Shown: positions 1 to 8,134 of the stretch, in pieces
How the letters are laid out: every line of letters begins with the position of its first letter
Position numbering within the stretch: position 1 is the first letter of the stretch
Assembly: GCA_950063125.1 (NCBI GenBank)
Contig: CATLZI010000085.1
Coordinates: 1 to 8,134, forward strand
Origin: an uncultured Porticoccus sp.
GTDB lineage: Bacteria; Pseudomonadota; Gammaproteobacteria; Pseudomonadales; Porticoccaceae
Length of the DNA stretch: 8,134 nt
Reading direction: 5' to 3'
Position numbers and translations under genes: made by a program
Notes under the pieces: model-generated
Database searches by the model: none
What the model saw: the letters and a program-made list of their open reading frames with translations, nothing else
What the model was told of the DNA's origin: nothing

Positions 1-642
1 GTCGCCGGAAAACAGTTTGTCACCAGGGAACAGCTTCCGAATGCTGATGCTGCGCTCAGCCAGTTGATGTCTGACCGGGGTGTGCCATTGTTGCGGCCGA
101 TGTTTGATTTATCAGACAGCCAGACGTTGTCGGAAGCGCAGGCATGGGCATTTGACCAGGCCCGGCTGGCAGCGGTTGCGGAGCGCTATGATGTGAATTC
201 CTGGCTGATTCTGCGAGCCTACCGGAGCGCCACCGGCCTGTGGCGCGGTGCCTGGCTGTTGAATGTGGAAGGTGAAGACAGTCTGTACAGCCTGACCGCT
301 GATTCACTGCCAAAGCTGATCGCCGGCATGGTGCCCGCTGCGGCAGACAAGCTTGCCAGTCGTTACGCCTATGTACCCCAGGATATCGCCCGGAAACTGG
401 TTATTCAGCTGGATAATATCAACGATTACCGGGCTTACCGGGAAGTGACGGGGTTTATCGAATCCCTCGAACCGGTCCGGACACTGGCGGTAGACTATGT
501 GGATGCCGACCGGGTTGGTCTGCGCGTTTCCGTGGAAGGCGAAGCCGCACTGTTACTGGGTATGCTGCGTCGCGACAGCCGGATCACCGAGCGGCAATCC
601 GATCAACCCGAGCACCATCGCTTCAGCTGGAGACAGCCCTAG
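1..642 (+). CDS. DUF2066 domain protein (5' end outside window)
   Basis: The reading frame is open from the first base to the TAG at 640-642, so the visible 213 residues are the C-terminal part and the start lies to the left. The segment RGVPLLRPMFDLSD (visible residues about 26-39), followed by an AERYD motif and alternating hydrophobic strands, fits the DUF2066 family, which is of unknown function. Family members usually carry an N-terminal signal peptide and are thought to be exported; that end is not visible here. The gene abuts hda with no intervening base and contains the hda ribosome-binding site, so the two are almost certainly co-transcribed. In Pseudomonas, from memory, a DUF2066 gene also precedes hda, often after purM and purN. 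The family call rests on motif recall, not on a database search. Confidence 0.75.
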   Translation, partial: VAGKQFVTREQLPNADAALSQLMSDRGVPLLRPMFDLSDSQTLSEAQAWAFDQARLAAVAERYDVNSWLILRAYRSATGLWRGAWLLNVEGEDSLYSLTADSLPKLIAGMVPAAADKLASRYAYVPQDIARKLVIQLDNINDYRAYREVTGFIESLEPVRTLAVDYVDADRVGLRVSVEGEAALLLGMLRRDSRITERQSDQPEHHRFSWRQP

Positions 643-1347
643 ATGCCCGTCCAGCTCAGCTTGCCGATCAAGCTGAATGATGCCGCTACGTTCGAGAATT
701 TTCTGGTTTCTCCCGGTGACGACAGGCTGCTGTTACTGACGCTGTTGCGCGTTCAGTGGCCACAGGGCAGAGAGCCAATACTCTATCTCTGGGGTCGGCA
801 CGGCAGCGGGGTTTCACACCTGCTCCAGGCCAGTTGTCACGCTGTCCATGCACGAGGGTTGCCCGTTCAGTATCTGCCGTTGTCCGTATTGATCGATCAT
901 CCTCCAGCAGAATTGCTCGATGAGCTGGAGCAGCTGCCGTTAGTCTGTCTTGATGATGTTCAGTTGGCCGCGGGCCGGCGCGATTGGGAGGAAGCCCTGT
1001 TCGGGCTTCTCAATCGCATGCGGGATACCGGCAGTTGCCTGCTGGTGGGTGGAGACGCCGCGCCGCGTGAGCTGCCACTGGTGCTGCCGGACCTGCGGTC
1101 CCGGCTCGGCTGGGGTCCGGTGTTTCAGTTGGAGGCGCCGGACGATACTCTGCGGGAGCAGGTGGTTCAGTTTCGTGCCATGCGACGCGGTATGACACTG
1201 GATAACGGCGTGGCACGGTTTCTGGTGAATCGGGCCGGCCGGGATCTGCACAGCTTGATGGCTTGTCTCGATCAGCTGGAAAACCGTTCCCTGCAGGACA
1301 AGCGGAGGCTCAGTATCCCATTTGTGAAGCAGGTGTTTGGTTGGTAA
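643..1347 (+). CDS. hda: Hda, DnaA regulatory inactivator (AAA+ family)
   Basis: Hda binds the DNA-loaded sliding clamp and stimulates ATP hydrolysis by DnaA, preventing re-initiation of replication. The 234-residue length matches the family. The N-terminus has a clamp-binding peptide QLSLP (residues 4-8). The DnaA-like AAA+ core follows: P-loop GRHGSGVS (51-58), Walker B LVCLDD (100-105), sensor 1 around GGD (136-138), and box VII DLRSRL (150-155) with R154 in the place of the E. coli arginine finger R153. The end, LSIPFVKQVFGW, is typical of Hda. Two positions are unusual: the P-loop Lys is Val57 (E. coli Hda has Arg, from memory), and the sensor 2 Arg aligns with His203. The ATG at 643 follows the upstream TAG directly, with a GGAG 10 bases before it. 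DnaA paralogues such as DnaA itself are excluded by the missing DNA-binding domain IV. Confidence 0.93.
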   Translation: MPVQLSLPIKLNDAATFENFLVSPGDDRLLLLTLLRVQWPQGREPILYLWGRHGSGVSHLLQASCHAVHARGLPVQYLPLSVLIDHPPAELLDELEQLPLVCLDDVQLAAGRRDWEEALFGLLNRMRDTGSCLLVGGDAAPRELPLVLPDLRSRLGWGPVFQLEAPDDTLREQVVQFRAMRRGMTLDNGVARFLVNRAGRDLHSLMACLDQLENRSLQDKRRLSIPFVKQVFGW

Positions 1348-1359
1348 TTGATGGGGCAA

Positions 1360-1398
1360 GCCGCCGATACTGATCCTCAATATAAACTTTTCGGCGGC
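1360..1398. repeat. 8-bp inverted repeat between convergent genes
   Basis: GCCGCCGA at 1360-1367 and TCGGCGGC at 1391-1398 are exact reverse complements separated by 23 bases. The repeat lies in the gap between the 3' ends of hda (+) and the TlpA-like gene (-), where a terminator would be expected. No T tract follows on either strand and the loop is long, so it is not a classical intrinsic terminator. It may form an mRNA 3'-end hairpin or may be a coincidence. The rest of the 1348-1451 gap shows nothing recognisable. Confidence 0.4.
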
Positions 1399-1451
1399 CC
1401 GATCGCTGGTGAGATGTTTTCAGTTTCAGGTACATTCAGTGGCTGGAGCGA

Positions 1452-1934
1452 TTATTGGTCAGTTGCTGATTCGTTCGACAACTGTTCCAACAGCGCCGAC
1501 AGCTTTTCTTCGGTCTGGGGTCCCAGCAGGACCTGACGGTAATTGCCAGCAGCATCAATAACCAGCGTTTCCGGCAACACACCACTGGGTTTGACATTGA
1601 AGTGCTGGCGGGGATCGTCAAGCAGTACAGGGAAATCTATTCCCAACGCTGCGGCCTGTTGTTTCAGTGCCTCGCCAGTGACCCCGTCGAAATTGACGGC
1701 TAGCAATTGCACCCGGTCGCTGTGGCTGCGCTGGAATTCATTGAGTTCTGGTATTTCCTCGCGGCAGGGCTTGCACCACTCGGCCCAGTAATTGATCAGC
1801 ACCACTTTGCCGTGCAGCTGGTCGAAATCAATACGACCGCCATCGAGCAGGGCATAACCCTGTTCCCCATCGCTGCAGCCGATGGCCGTCAGGAGTAATA
1901 AAGTTGTCAATAATCGCATGGCACTGTGTTTCAA
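1452..1934 (-). CDS. TlpA-family thioredoxin-like lipoprotein
   Basis: This is a predicted envelope-anchored thiol-disulfide oxidoreductase. From the chosen TTG start it has 160 residues. A short basic start (K2, H3, R7) leads into a hydrophobic stretch (LLTTLLLLTAIG) and Cys20, a plausible lipidation site with lipobox AIGC. The thioredoxin fold follows: strand VVLINYW, active site W53-C54-K-P-C57, and the cis-proline motif VLPET (Pro121). TlpA-like proteins usually reduce periplasmic disulfides, for instance in cytochrome c maturation; the target here is unknown. The start was chosen because AGGAGG (1949-1944 on the minus strand) lies 9 bases before TTG 1934-1932. The alternative ATG at 1919, five codons further in, has no visible ribosome site but also gives an intact signal peptide. 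The gene converges with hda, diverges from the arsC-like gene, and appears monocistronic. Confidence 0.88.
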   Translation of the reverse strand: MKHSAMRLLTTLLLLTAIGCSDGEQGYALLDGGRIDFDQLHGKVVLINYWAEWCKPCREEIPELNEFQRSHSDRVQLLAVNFDGVTGEALKQQAAALGIDFPVLLDDPRQHFNVKPSGVLPETLVIDAAGNYRQVLLGPQTEEKLSALLEQLSNESATDQ

Positions 1935-2029
1935 TGGCGGTGTCCTCCTGCTCCGGTTGGTCTGTCTGGCCCCGTCCACCGGTTTGCAGCTAGAATGTAT
2001 TTTTCTCAGGACTATTCTACACAAACATT
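1935..2029. promoter_or_regulatory. divergent promoter region, TlpA-like gene and arsC-like operon
   Basis: The 95 bases between the two divergent starts must hold both promoters. TAGAAT occurs on the plus strand at 1991-1996 and again on the minus strand at 2019-2014, each one base from the TATAAT consensus and arranged as an inverted pair. No good -35 hexamer sits at the right distance from either, so the assignment is tentative. A second plus-strand -10-like TATTCT lies at 2013-2018. If that were used, the arsC-like mRNA would have a leader of only a few bases. No regulator site is recognised. Confidence 0.35.
1944..1949 (-). promoter_or_regulatory. Shine-Dalgarno deciding a TTG start
   Basis: The minus strand reads AGGAGG at 1949-1944, followed by 9 bases and then an in-frame TTG at 1934-1932. 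The next ATG (1919-1917) is 24 bases from this site, too far for normal use. This supports initiation at TTG for the TlpA-like lipoprotein. Confidence 0.7.
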
Positions 2030-3382
<1,353 letters not shown>

Positions 3383-3386
<4 letters not shown>

Positions 3387-5236
3387 GCCGTGAAAAACCG
3401 GGTATTTTTCGCCGGCTGTTCGGTTTTATCGGAAAGCTGGCCAGTGGTTTGCGGATATTACTCAATATTCTTTTTTTGCTGGTGGTGGTGGTTTTCATCC
3501 TCAGTATTTTTCGCAAGGATGTGCAACCGTTGCCGGAAAAAGCAGCCCTGCGCATTGCCCCCGGAGGCTTTCTGGTGGAGCAGAAAACCTATGTGGATCC
3601 ACTGACCCAGCTATTGCAGCAGAGTGGCCCGGCCGATGCAGAAACGCTGGTGCACGATCTCACAGAGGCCATTGATGAGGCCGCTGAGGACCCCCGCATT
3701 ACCTCGCTGGTGCTGGAACTGGATTATCTGCTCGGCGGTGGTCTGACCAAACTTGAGGAAGTCGCGCAGGCGCTCAGCAGGTTTCGTGAGAGCGACAAGC
3801 CGATTATTGCGGTGGGTGACAGCTACACCCAGGAGCAGTACTACCTGGCCAGCTTTGCCGATGAGATCCACCTCAACCCGATGGGTGCCGTTCTGATAAC
3901 CGGCTACGGCAGCTACCCCAACTATATCAAGGGTGCCCTCGACAAACTTCGCATCAATGTCCATGTGTTCAGGGTGGGCAGTTACAAGGATGCTATTGAA
4001 CCCTTTACCCGCACGGATATGTCCCCCGCTTCACGGGAGCACAACAGCGCCTGGCTCAATGCGCTCTGGTCGACCTATACCCGTCGGGTGGAAACCCAGC
4101 GCGGGCTGCCGGTGGATGCCATCAATGATTACGTCAATAACCTGACGAGCAAACTTGAAGATCATCGGGGCAATACCGCTGAAACGGCGGTTGCCAGTGG
4201 GCTGGTGGATAAACTGTCAACCCGCCCGCAGATGCTGGCCAGATTGCAGGCGCTGGCGGGCAGTAATGACAAGGGTGGCTACCAGGCCGTGGATGTGGAT
4301 CGTTATCTGGGCCATACCCGTCGGGCCGAGGCAGCGAAGGTACTGCCCTCAGCTGATAAGGTGGGCCTGATTGTAGCCAGGGGTGCGATTCTGGATGGTG
4401 AGCACCCCGCCGGAACCATTGGCAGCGACAGCCTGTCAAAATTGTTCCAGCAGGTGCGCAAACAGCAGTTCAAGGCTCTGGTGCTGCGTATCGACAGCCC
4501 CGGTGGCAGTGCGTTTGCCTCTGAAGTGATTCGCCAGGAGGTGGTGTTGACCCGGCAATCGGGTATCCCGGTGATCGTTTCCATGGGCTCCATGGCGGCG
4601 TCCGGAGGTTACTGGATGGCCATGGGTGCAGATCAGATCTGGGCCAGCCCTACCACGATTACCGGCTCCATCGGGGTGTTTGGCGTGATTCCGACGTTTG
4701 AAAACAGCCTGGCGGCGCTGGGTGTCAATAGCGATGGTATCGGCACCACCAATCTGGCCGACCTCTATCGTCTCGACCGCCCCATGTCGCCTCAGGCAAA
4801 ACAGCTTATCCAGTTTGGGGTCAACCATGTCTACGATCAGTTCCTCGGCATTGTCGCGGAAGCTCGCAACAGTACGCCGGAACGAATCCACGATATTGCC
4901 CAGGGTCGAGTCTGGACCGGTGAAAAAGCAAAGGCGTTGGGCTTGGTTGACCATCTCGGCAACCTGCAAGAGGCGATAGATGCTGCGGCCCTGGCGGCCA
5001 GTCTCGACACCTACCAGACCGAAGAGGTAAAGAGTCCGATGGATTTCCGCGAGCAGCTGATGCGCCAACTGTCCGGCAGTATGGTGGGTCAATGGGTCCG
5101 CTGGCTGCCGGCCGACTGGTTGCCGCAGGGTTTGCTGGCAGAGGTCTACGGTGTGACCAGAGAGCTGCAGCTGCTGAATCGCTTTAATGATCCCCGCGGT
5201 CTCTATCTGCACTGTTTCGAATGCACGGCGCAGTAG
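3383..5236 (+). CDS. sppA: signal peptide peptidase SppA, 67K type
   Basis: SppA is an inner-membrane serine protease with its active site facing the periplasm; it degrades signal peptides released after secretion. The 617 residues match the long, tandem-domain form (E. coli 618). A basic N-terminus leads into one membrane anchor at about residues 25-43. The N-terminal domain supplies the general base Lys202 in GSYKDAIEPF (E. coli K209). The C-terminal domain carries DSPGGS (371-376) and the nucleophile Ser407 in MAASGGYW (E. coli S409). The Ser-Lys pair is therefore complete. A CxxC (C611, C614) lies at the extreme C-terminus and could form a disulfide. The start overlaps the DUF2069 stop by four bases (ATGA) and follows a strong AGGAGG. 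It is the last gene of its run and ends 35 bases before a strong terminator. Confidence 0.95.
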
Positions 5237-5271
5237 CTGTATTTAAGCTGCACAATAAAAAATAGAGCAAT

Positions 5272-5300
5272 AAAAAAGCGGCCATCAGGCCGCTTTTTTT
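5272..5300. terminator. bidirectional intrinsic terminator between sppA and fdxA
   Basis: The stem GCGGCC (5278-5283) pairs with GGCCGC (5288-5293) around an ATCA loop. Six A residues precede it (5272-5277) and seven T residues follow it (5294-5300), so each strand presents a GC-rich hairpin with a U tract. It lies between the convergent sppA (+) and fdxA (-) genes and can terminate both. The AT-rich spacer 5237-5271 shows no other feature. Confidence 0.93.
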
Positions 5301-5325
5301 ACGCTTGTTTGTCGGACAGCGGCGA

Positions 5326-5649
5326 TCAGCGCTCCAGATATTGCAATTTGTCGGGCACTCCGTCCCACTCTTCGGCGTCTGGCAGCGCATCTTTCTTTTC
5401 GGTGATGTTTGGCCACACCTCTGCCAGTTCGGCATTCAGTTCCAGATACACTTGCTGATCGGCAGGCAATTCATCTTCGGAAAAGATCGCATCCGCCGGG
5501 CATTCCGGTTCGCAGAGTGCGCAGTCAATACATTCGTCCGGGTGGATGACCAGGAAATTAGGGCCCTCGTAAAAGCAGTCCACCGGGCAAACTTCGACAC
5601 AGTCAGTGTGTTTGCACTTGATGCAGTTATCGCCGACAACAAAAGTCAT
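5326..5649 (-). CDS. fdxA: FdxA, seven-iron ferredoxin ([3Fe-4S][4Fe-4S])
   Basis: This is a small, acidic cytoplasmic electron carrier. The 107-residue length and the cysteine pattern match Azotobacter ferredoxin I. By analogy, with a shift of one for the initiator Met, Cys9, Cys17 and Cys50 bind the [3Fe-4S] cluster. Cys21, Cys40, Cys43 and Cys46 bind the [4Fe-4S] cluster, while Cys12 and Cys25 are the two non-ligand cysteines. The C-terminal half ([19 protein letters not shown]) is the characteristic FdxA extension absent from short bacterial 2[4Fe-4S] ferredoxins. The ATG at 5649 is preceded by GGAG about 8 bases upstream. The gene lies downstream of mutS on the same strand, an arrangement known in Pseudomonas, but has its own promoter. 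Its redox partners are not indicated by the window. Confidence 0.95.
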   Translation of the reverse strand: MTFVVGDNCIKCKHTDCVEVCPVDCFYEGPNFLVIHPDECIDCALCEPECPADAIFSEDELPADQQVYLELNAELAEVWPNITEKKDALPDAEEWDGVPDKLQYLER

Positions 5650-5776
5650 GGGTTGTTCTCCGAAAAGCGGGTGATAGAACAGGCGCGCATTATACAGAAA
5701 TAAAAACGGTTATTTAAACAATCAGACCGGGAAATTAAATTCGGGAACAGATTTTTTGTGTTACCGGGCCGGATCA
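5650..5776. other. mutS-fdxA intergenic region
   Basis: These 127 bases lie between the mutS stop and the fdxA start on the same strand. They hold the predicted fdxA promoter and ribosome-binding site and an AT-rich stretch near 5700-5760. CCGGGCCGG at 5764-5772 is self-complementary but leaves no workable loop. No intrinsic terminator for mutS is visible, so read-through from mutS into fdxA is possible. Confidence 0.6.
5689..5718 (-). promoter_or_regulatory. predicted sigma-70 promoter of fdxA
   Basis: On the minus strand a perfect TATAAT -10 lies at 5694-5689. A weak -35, TTTAAA (5718-5713), is 18 bases upstream, within an AT-rich stretch that could act as an UP-like element. The predicted transcript would begin near 5682 and carry a leader of about 33 bases containing the GGAG site of fdxA. 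Position and sequence are directly visible; activity is inferred. Confidence 0.7.
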
Positions 5777-8134
5777 TCACTCCTGAATGAGTTGTTTAAG
5801 TGCGTACAGTTTCTCCAGTGCCTGTTTGGGGCTTAATTCATCTGGGTCGATAGTGACCAGCATTTCCAGCAAAGCTGTTGAGACCGGGTCGCGAAACAGC
5901 TCCTGTTGCCGGGGCTTGGCTGCCGATCCAGCTGTTACCACCGGGCGTGCACCAGCTTCGAGGCTGGCCAGCTCAAGCCGGGCCAGCGCGATCACTTCCG
6001 CCGGAATGCCCGCCAGCTTGGCCACCTGAATGCCATAACTCTGGCTGGCGGGGCCTTCCTGAATGGCGTGGAGAAATACGATGTCATCATTGTACTCGGT
6101 GGCATCGAGGTGGACATTGGCCACCCCGGCGGTTTTTTCCGGTAGCCCGGTGAGTTCAAAATAATGGGTGGCAAACAGGGTGAAAGCCCGGACTTTTTCC
6201 GCCAGCTGTACAGCGCAGGCCCAGGCTAGAGACAGGCCGTCAAAGGTGCTGGTGCCGCGGCCAATTTCATCCATCAACACCAGGCTCCGGGCCGTGGCAT
6301 TGTGCAGAATATTGGCTGTTTCTGTCATTTCCACCATAAAGGTTGAACGGCCCCCGGCCAGATCATCTGACGAGCCGATGCGGGTGAAAATGCGGTCGAC
6401 CAGACCAATCGTGGCGCTGGCGGCCGGCACACAGCTGCCGATGTGGGCCAGCAGGATAATCAGTGCGGCCTGGCGCATATAGGTGGATTTGCCACCCATG
6501 TTGGGGCCGGTAATCACCAACATGCGCCGCTGTTCGTCCAGGTTCAGGTCATTGGCGACAAAGGGTGTTTCCAGCACCTGTTCAACCACAGGGTGGCGAC
6601 CACCACTGATCTCGATGCCCGGTTGCTCCGAGAGGGAGGGTGGAATCAGACCGAGACTGTCGGCGCGTTCTGCGAGACAGACCAACGCGTCCAGTTCGGC
6701 CACTGCTGCAGCGCTCTCTTGCAGCGGCAGTAACTGTTCGTTGAGGGTTTCGAGCAGGGCTTCATAGAGGGCTTTCTCGCGGCTCAGGGCGCGACTTCTT
6801 GCACTCAAGGCCTTGTCCTCGAAGGTTTTCAGTTCGGGGGTGATATAGCGCTCGGCATTTTTCAGGGTCTGGCGCCGGATGTAATGTGCCGGTGCCCGTT
6901 CGGACTGGCCGCGGGAAATTTCTATGTAGTAGCCATGCACCCGGTTATAGCCCACCTTTAGGGTGCTGATACCGGTGTTCGTTTTTTCCTGCTCTTCGAG
7001 GTCCACCAGAAACTGGCCGGCATTGCTGCTCAGATTGCGCAGCTCATCCAGTTCGGCGTCATAGCCTTCGGCAATCACGCCGCCGTCGCGGATCACCACC
7101 GGAGGGTTTTCGGCAATGGCTCTCGTCAGCAGGGAGACCATCTCAGGGAATTCCCCAACCCCGGTGAGTAACTGTTGCAGTGGTGCAATATCTGATGAGG
7201 ACAATTCCTGTTGAATACCGGGCAGAGTGGCGAGTGACTGTCGCAGCCGGGTCAGGTCCCGTGGGCGGGCAGAGCGCAGAGCCACCCGCCCCAGAATGCG
7301 CTCCATATCGCCCACCTGCTTGAGGTGTTCCGCCACCGATTCATGGCAACCGTTCAAGCGCAGGGCGGCCACCACCTGCTGTCGACATTGCAGTGCAGCC
7401 AGGTTGCACAGGGGACGGTTGATCCAGCGATTCAACAGGCGACTGCCCATCGCCGTGCGGGTGCTGTCCATCACCGACATCAGCGTGTTATCCGATGTGC
7501 CATTCAGGCCGATACTCAGCTCCAGATTGCGCCGGGTGGCAGCATCGAGAATAACGCTGTCGTCGCGGTTTTCATGGCTGATACTGCGAATATGGGGCAG
7601 GGCGGTGCGTTGGGTTTCCCTGGCGTATTGCAGCAAACAGCCGGCAGCGGCCAGGGCCAGCGGTAAATGATCGCAACCAAAGGCGGACAGATCCCGGGTA
7701 CCAAACTGGTCGGTTAACTGGCGCTGTGCGGTATCCCGGTCAAATTCCCAGGGTTGGCGATGGCGCAGGCCCCGTTGCTGGCTGATGAGTGCCGGGCAGG
7801 GGAAATCATCGGCGACCAGCAACTCGGCGGGACTGAGGCGTTGCAATTCGCTCTGCAAACTTTCCGGGCTATCCACCTCCAGCACCAGAAAACGCCCGCT
7901 GCCGATATCCAGTGTGGCGATGCCGAACCGGTCATTGTGATGGGCGATAGCGGCCAGCAGATTGTCCCGCCGCTCCTCCAGCAGCGCTTCATCGCTGATC
8001 GTGCCGGGGGTGACGACACGCACGATGCCGCGATCGACGATGCCTTTCGTCTTTCGGGGGTCTTGGAGTTGTTCGCAGATCGCGACCTTGTGGCCCTTCT
8101 GGACGAGGCGGATGAGGTAGCCCTCGGCAGCCTT
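5777..8134 (-). CDS. mutS: MutS, DNA mismatch repair ATPase (N-terminus outside window)
   Basis: MutS recognises mispaired bases and recruits MutL. The frame stays open to the right edge, giving 785 visible residues. Aligning the Walker A Lys to E. coli K620 implies about 70 residues are missing, including the mismatch-probing Phe-x-Glu motif. Visible parts are the end of domain I (AICEQ), the VTPGT linker, the connector and core/clamp domains, and the ATPase: Walker [10 protein letters not shown] (visible residues 543-551), STFMVEM, Walker [17 protein letters not shown] with Asp622 and Glu623, and ATHYFELT. A candidate clamp-binding peptide, QQELF (743-747), and a C-terminal tetramerisation segment ([16 protein letters not shown]) follow. 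The gene ends in tandem in-frame stops (TGATGA). No hairpin terminator separates it from fdxA. The first ~40 visible codons differ in codon style and sequence from the rest (see findings). A GTG at 8023 is internal, not the start. Confidence 0.96.
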   Translation of the reverse strand, partial: KAAEGYLIRLVQKGHKVAICEQLQDPRKTKGIVDRGIVRVVTPGTISDEALLEERRDNLLAAIAHHNDRFGIATLDIGSGRFLVLEVDSPESLQSELQRLSPAELLVADDFPCPALISQQRGLRHRQPWEFDRDTAQRQLTDQFGTRDLSAFGCDHLPLALAAAGCLLQYARETQRTALPHIRSISHENRDDSVILDAATRRNLELSIGLNGTSDNTLMSVMDSTRTAMGSRLLNRWINRPLCNLAALQCRQQVVAALRLNGCHESVAEHLKQVGDMERILGRVALRSARPRDLTRLRQSLATLPGIQQELSSSDIAPLQQLLTGVGEFPEMVSLLTRAIAENPPVVIRDGGVIAEGYDAELDELRNLSSNAGQFLVDLEEQEKTNTGISTLKVGYNRVHGYYIEISRGQSERAPAHYIRRQTLKNAERYITPELKTFEDKALSARSRALSREKALYEALLETLNEQLLPLQESAAAVAELDALVCLAERADSLGLIPPSLSEQPGIEISGGRHPVVEQVLETPFVANDLNLDEQRRMLVITGPNMGGKSTYMRQAALIILLAHIGSCVPAASATIGLVDRIFTRIGSSDDLAGGRSTFMVEMTETANILHNATARSLVLMDEIGRGTSTFDGLSLAWACAVQLAEKVRAFTLFATHYFELTGLPEKTAGVANVHLDATEYNDDIVFLHAIQEGPASQSYGIQVAKLAGIPAEVIALARLELASLEAGARPVVTAGSAAKPRQQELFRDPVSTALLEMLVTIDPDELSPKQALEKLYALKQLIQE

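Noticed and set aside
1348..1536. A small plus-strand open frame beginning right after hda
   Set aside because: It runs into the 3' end of the convergent TlpA-like gene, has no ribosome site and no recognisable sequence.
1935..2024. A longer N-terminus for the TlpA-like protein, starting at 2024
   Set aside because: It would place about 30 polar, basic residues before the signal peptide and cover the whole divergent promoter region.
4436..5212. A 258-codon open frame on the minus strand inside sppA
   Set aside because: It is fully antisense to a complete, motif-bearing sppA, has no recognisable domain, and its composition (rich in His, Arg, Gln) is what antisense reading of this gene produces.
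5305..5703. A 132-codon plus-strand open frame over fdxA
   Set aside because: It is antisense to a ferredoxin with all expected cysteines and starts at the terminator; treated as a shadow.
5764..5772. CCGGGCCGG after mutS as a terminator
   Set aside because: The self-complementary arms leave a one-base loop and there is no proper stem with a U tract.
8021..8023. GTG as the true start of mutS, giving a 748-residue protein
   Set aside because: The frame continues upstream to the window edge and encodes recognisable MutS domain I sequence (AICEQ and neighbours), so the gene is cut by the window, not truncated.

Overview
The window reads as an ordinary chromosomal segment from a gammaproteobacterium. 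The support is an Hda-type DnaA regulator, a 67K-type SppA of about 617 residues, a FdxA-type seven-iron ferredoxin next to mutS, and the small families DUF2066 and DUF2069, all of which I associate with Gammaproteobacteria. The gene order DUF2066-hda near arsC-like, wrbA and a TlpA-like gene resembles Pseudomonas and relatives from memory. G+C looks moderately high. The genus cannot be fixed from the sequence alone. I see no mobile element, CRISPR array, tRNA, rRNA or phage gene, and no convincing new defence or biosynthetic system.

Layout, left to right. Bases 1-1347 (+): the 3' part of a DUF2066 gene, abutting hda with no spacer. Bases 1348-1451: a short convergent gap with a perfect 8-bp inverted repeat. 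Bases 1452-1934 (-): a lipoprotein of the TlpA/thioredoxin family, best started at a TTG behind a strong Shine-Dalgarno. Bases 1935-2029: a divergent promoter region. Bases 2030-5236 (+): a tightly packed, probably translationally coupled run of arsC/yfgD-like, wrbA, DUF2069 and sppA, each start overlapping the previous stop. Bases 5272-5300: a near-perfect hairpin with A and T tracts that can stop transcription from both sides. Bases 5326-5649 (-): fdxA with its own promoter. Bases 5777-8134 (-): mutS, whose first ~70 codons lie beyond the right edge.

Functionally this is housekeeping: control of replication initiation (Hda), mismatch repair (MutS), thiol and flavin redox chemistry (TlpA-like, ArsC-like, WrbA, FdxA), and membrane protein turnover (SppA). 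Hda and MutS are both expected to dock on the DNA polymerase sliding clamp, and both carry candidate clamp-binding peptides.

The most useful second looks are: (1) the last ~130 bases, where mutS changes codon style and its protein resembles non-gammaproteobacterial MutS, suggesting a chimeric contig end or a recombined allele; (2) Hda, whose P-loop has Val where ATPases have Lys; (3) the TTG start of the TlpA-like gene.
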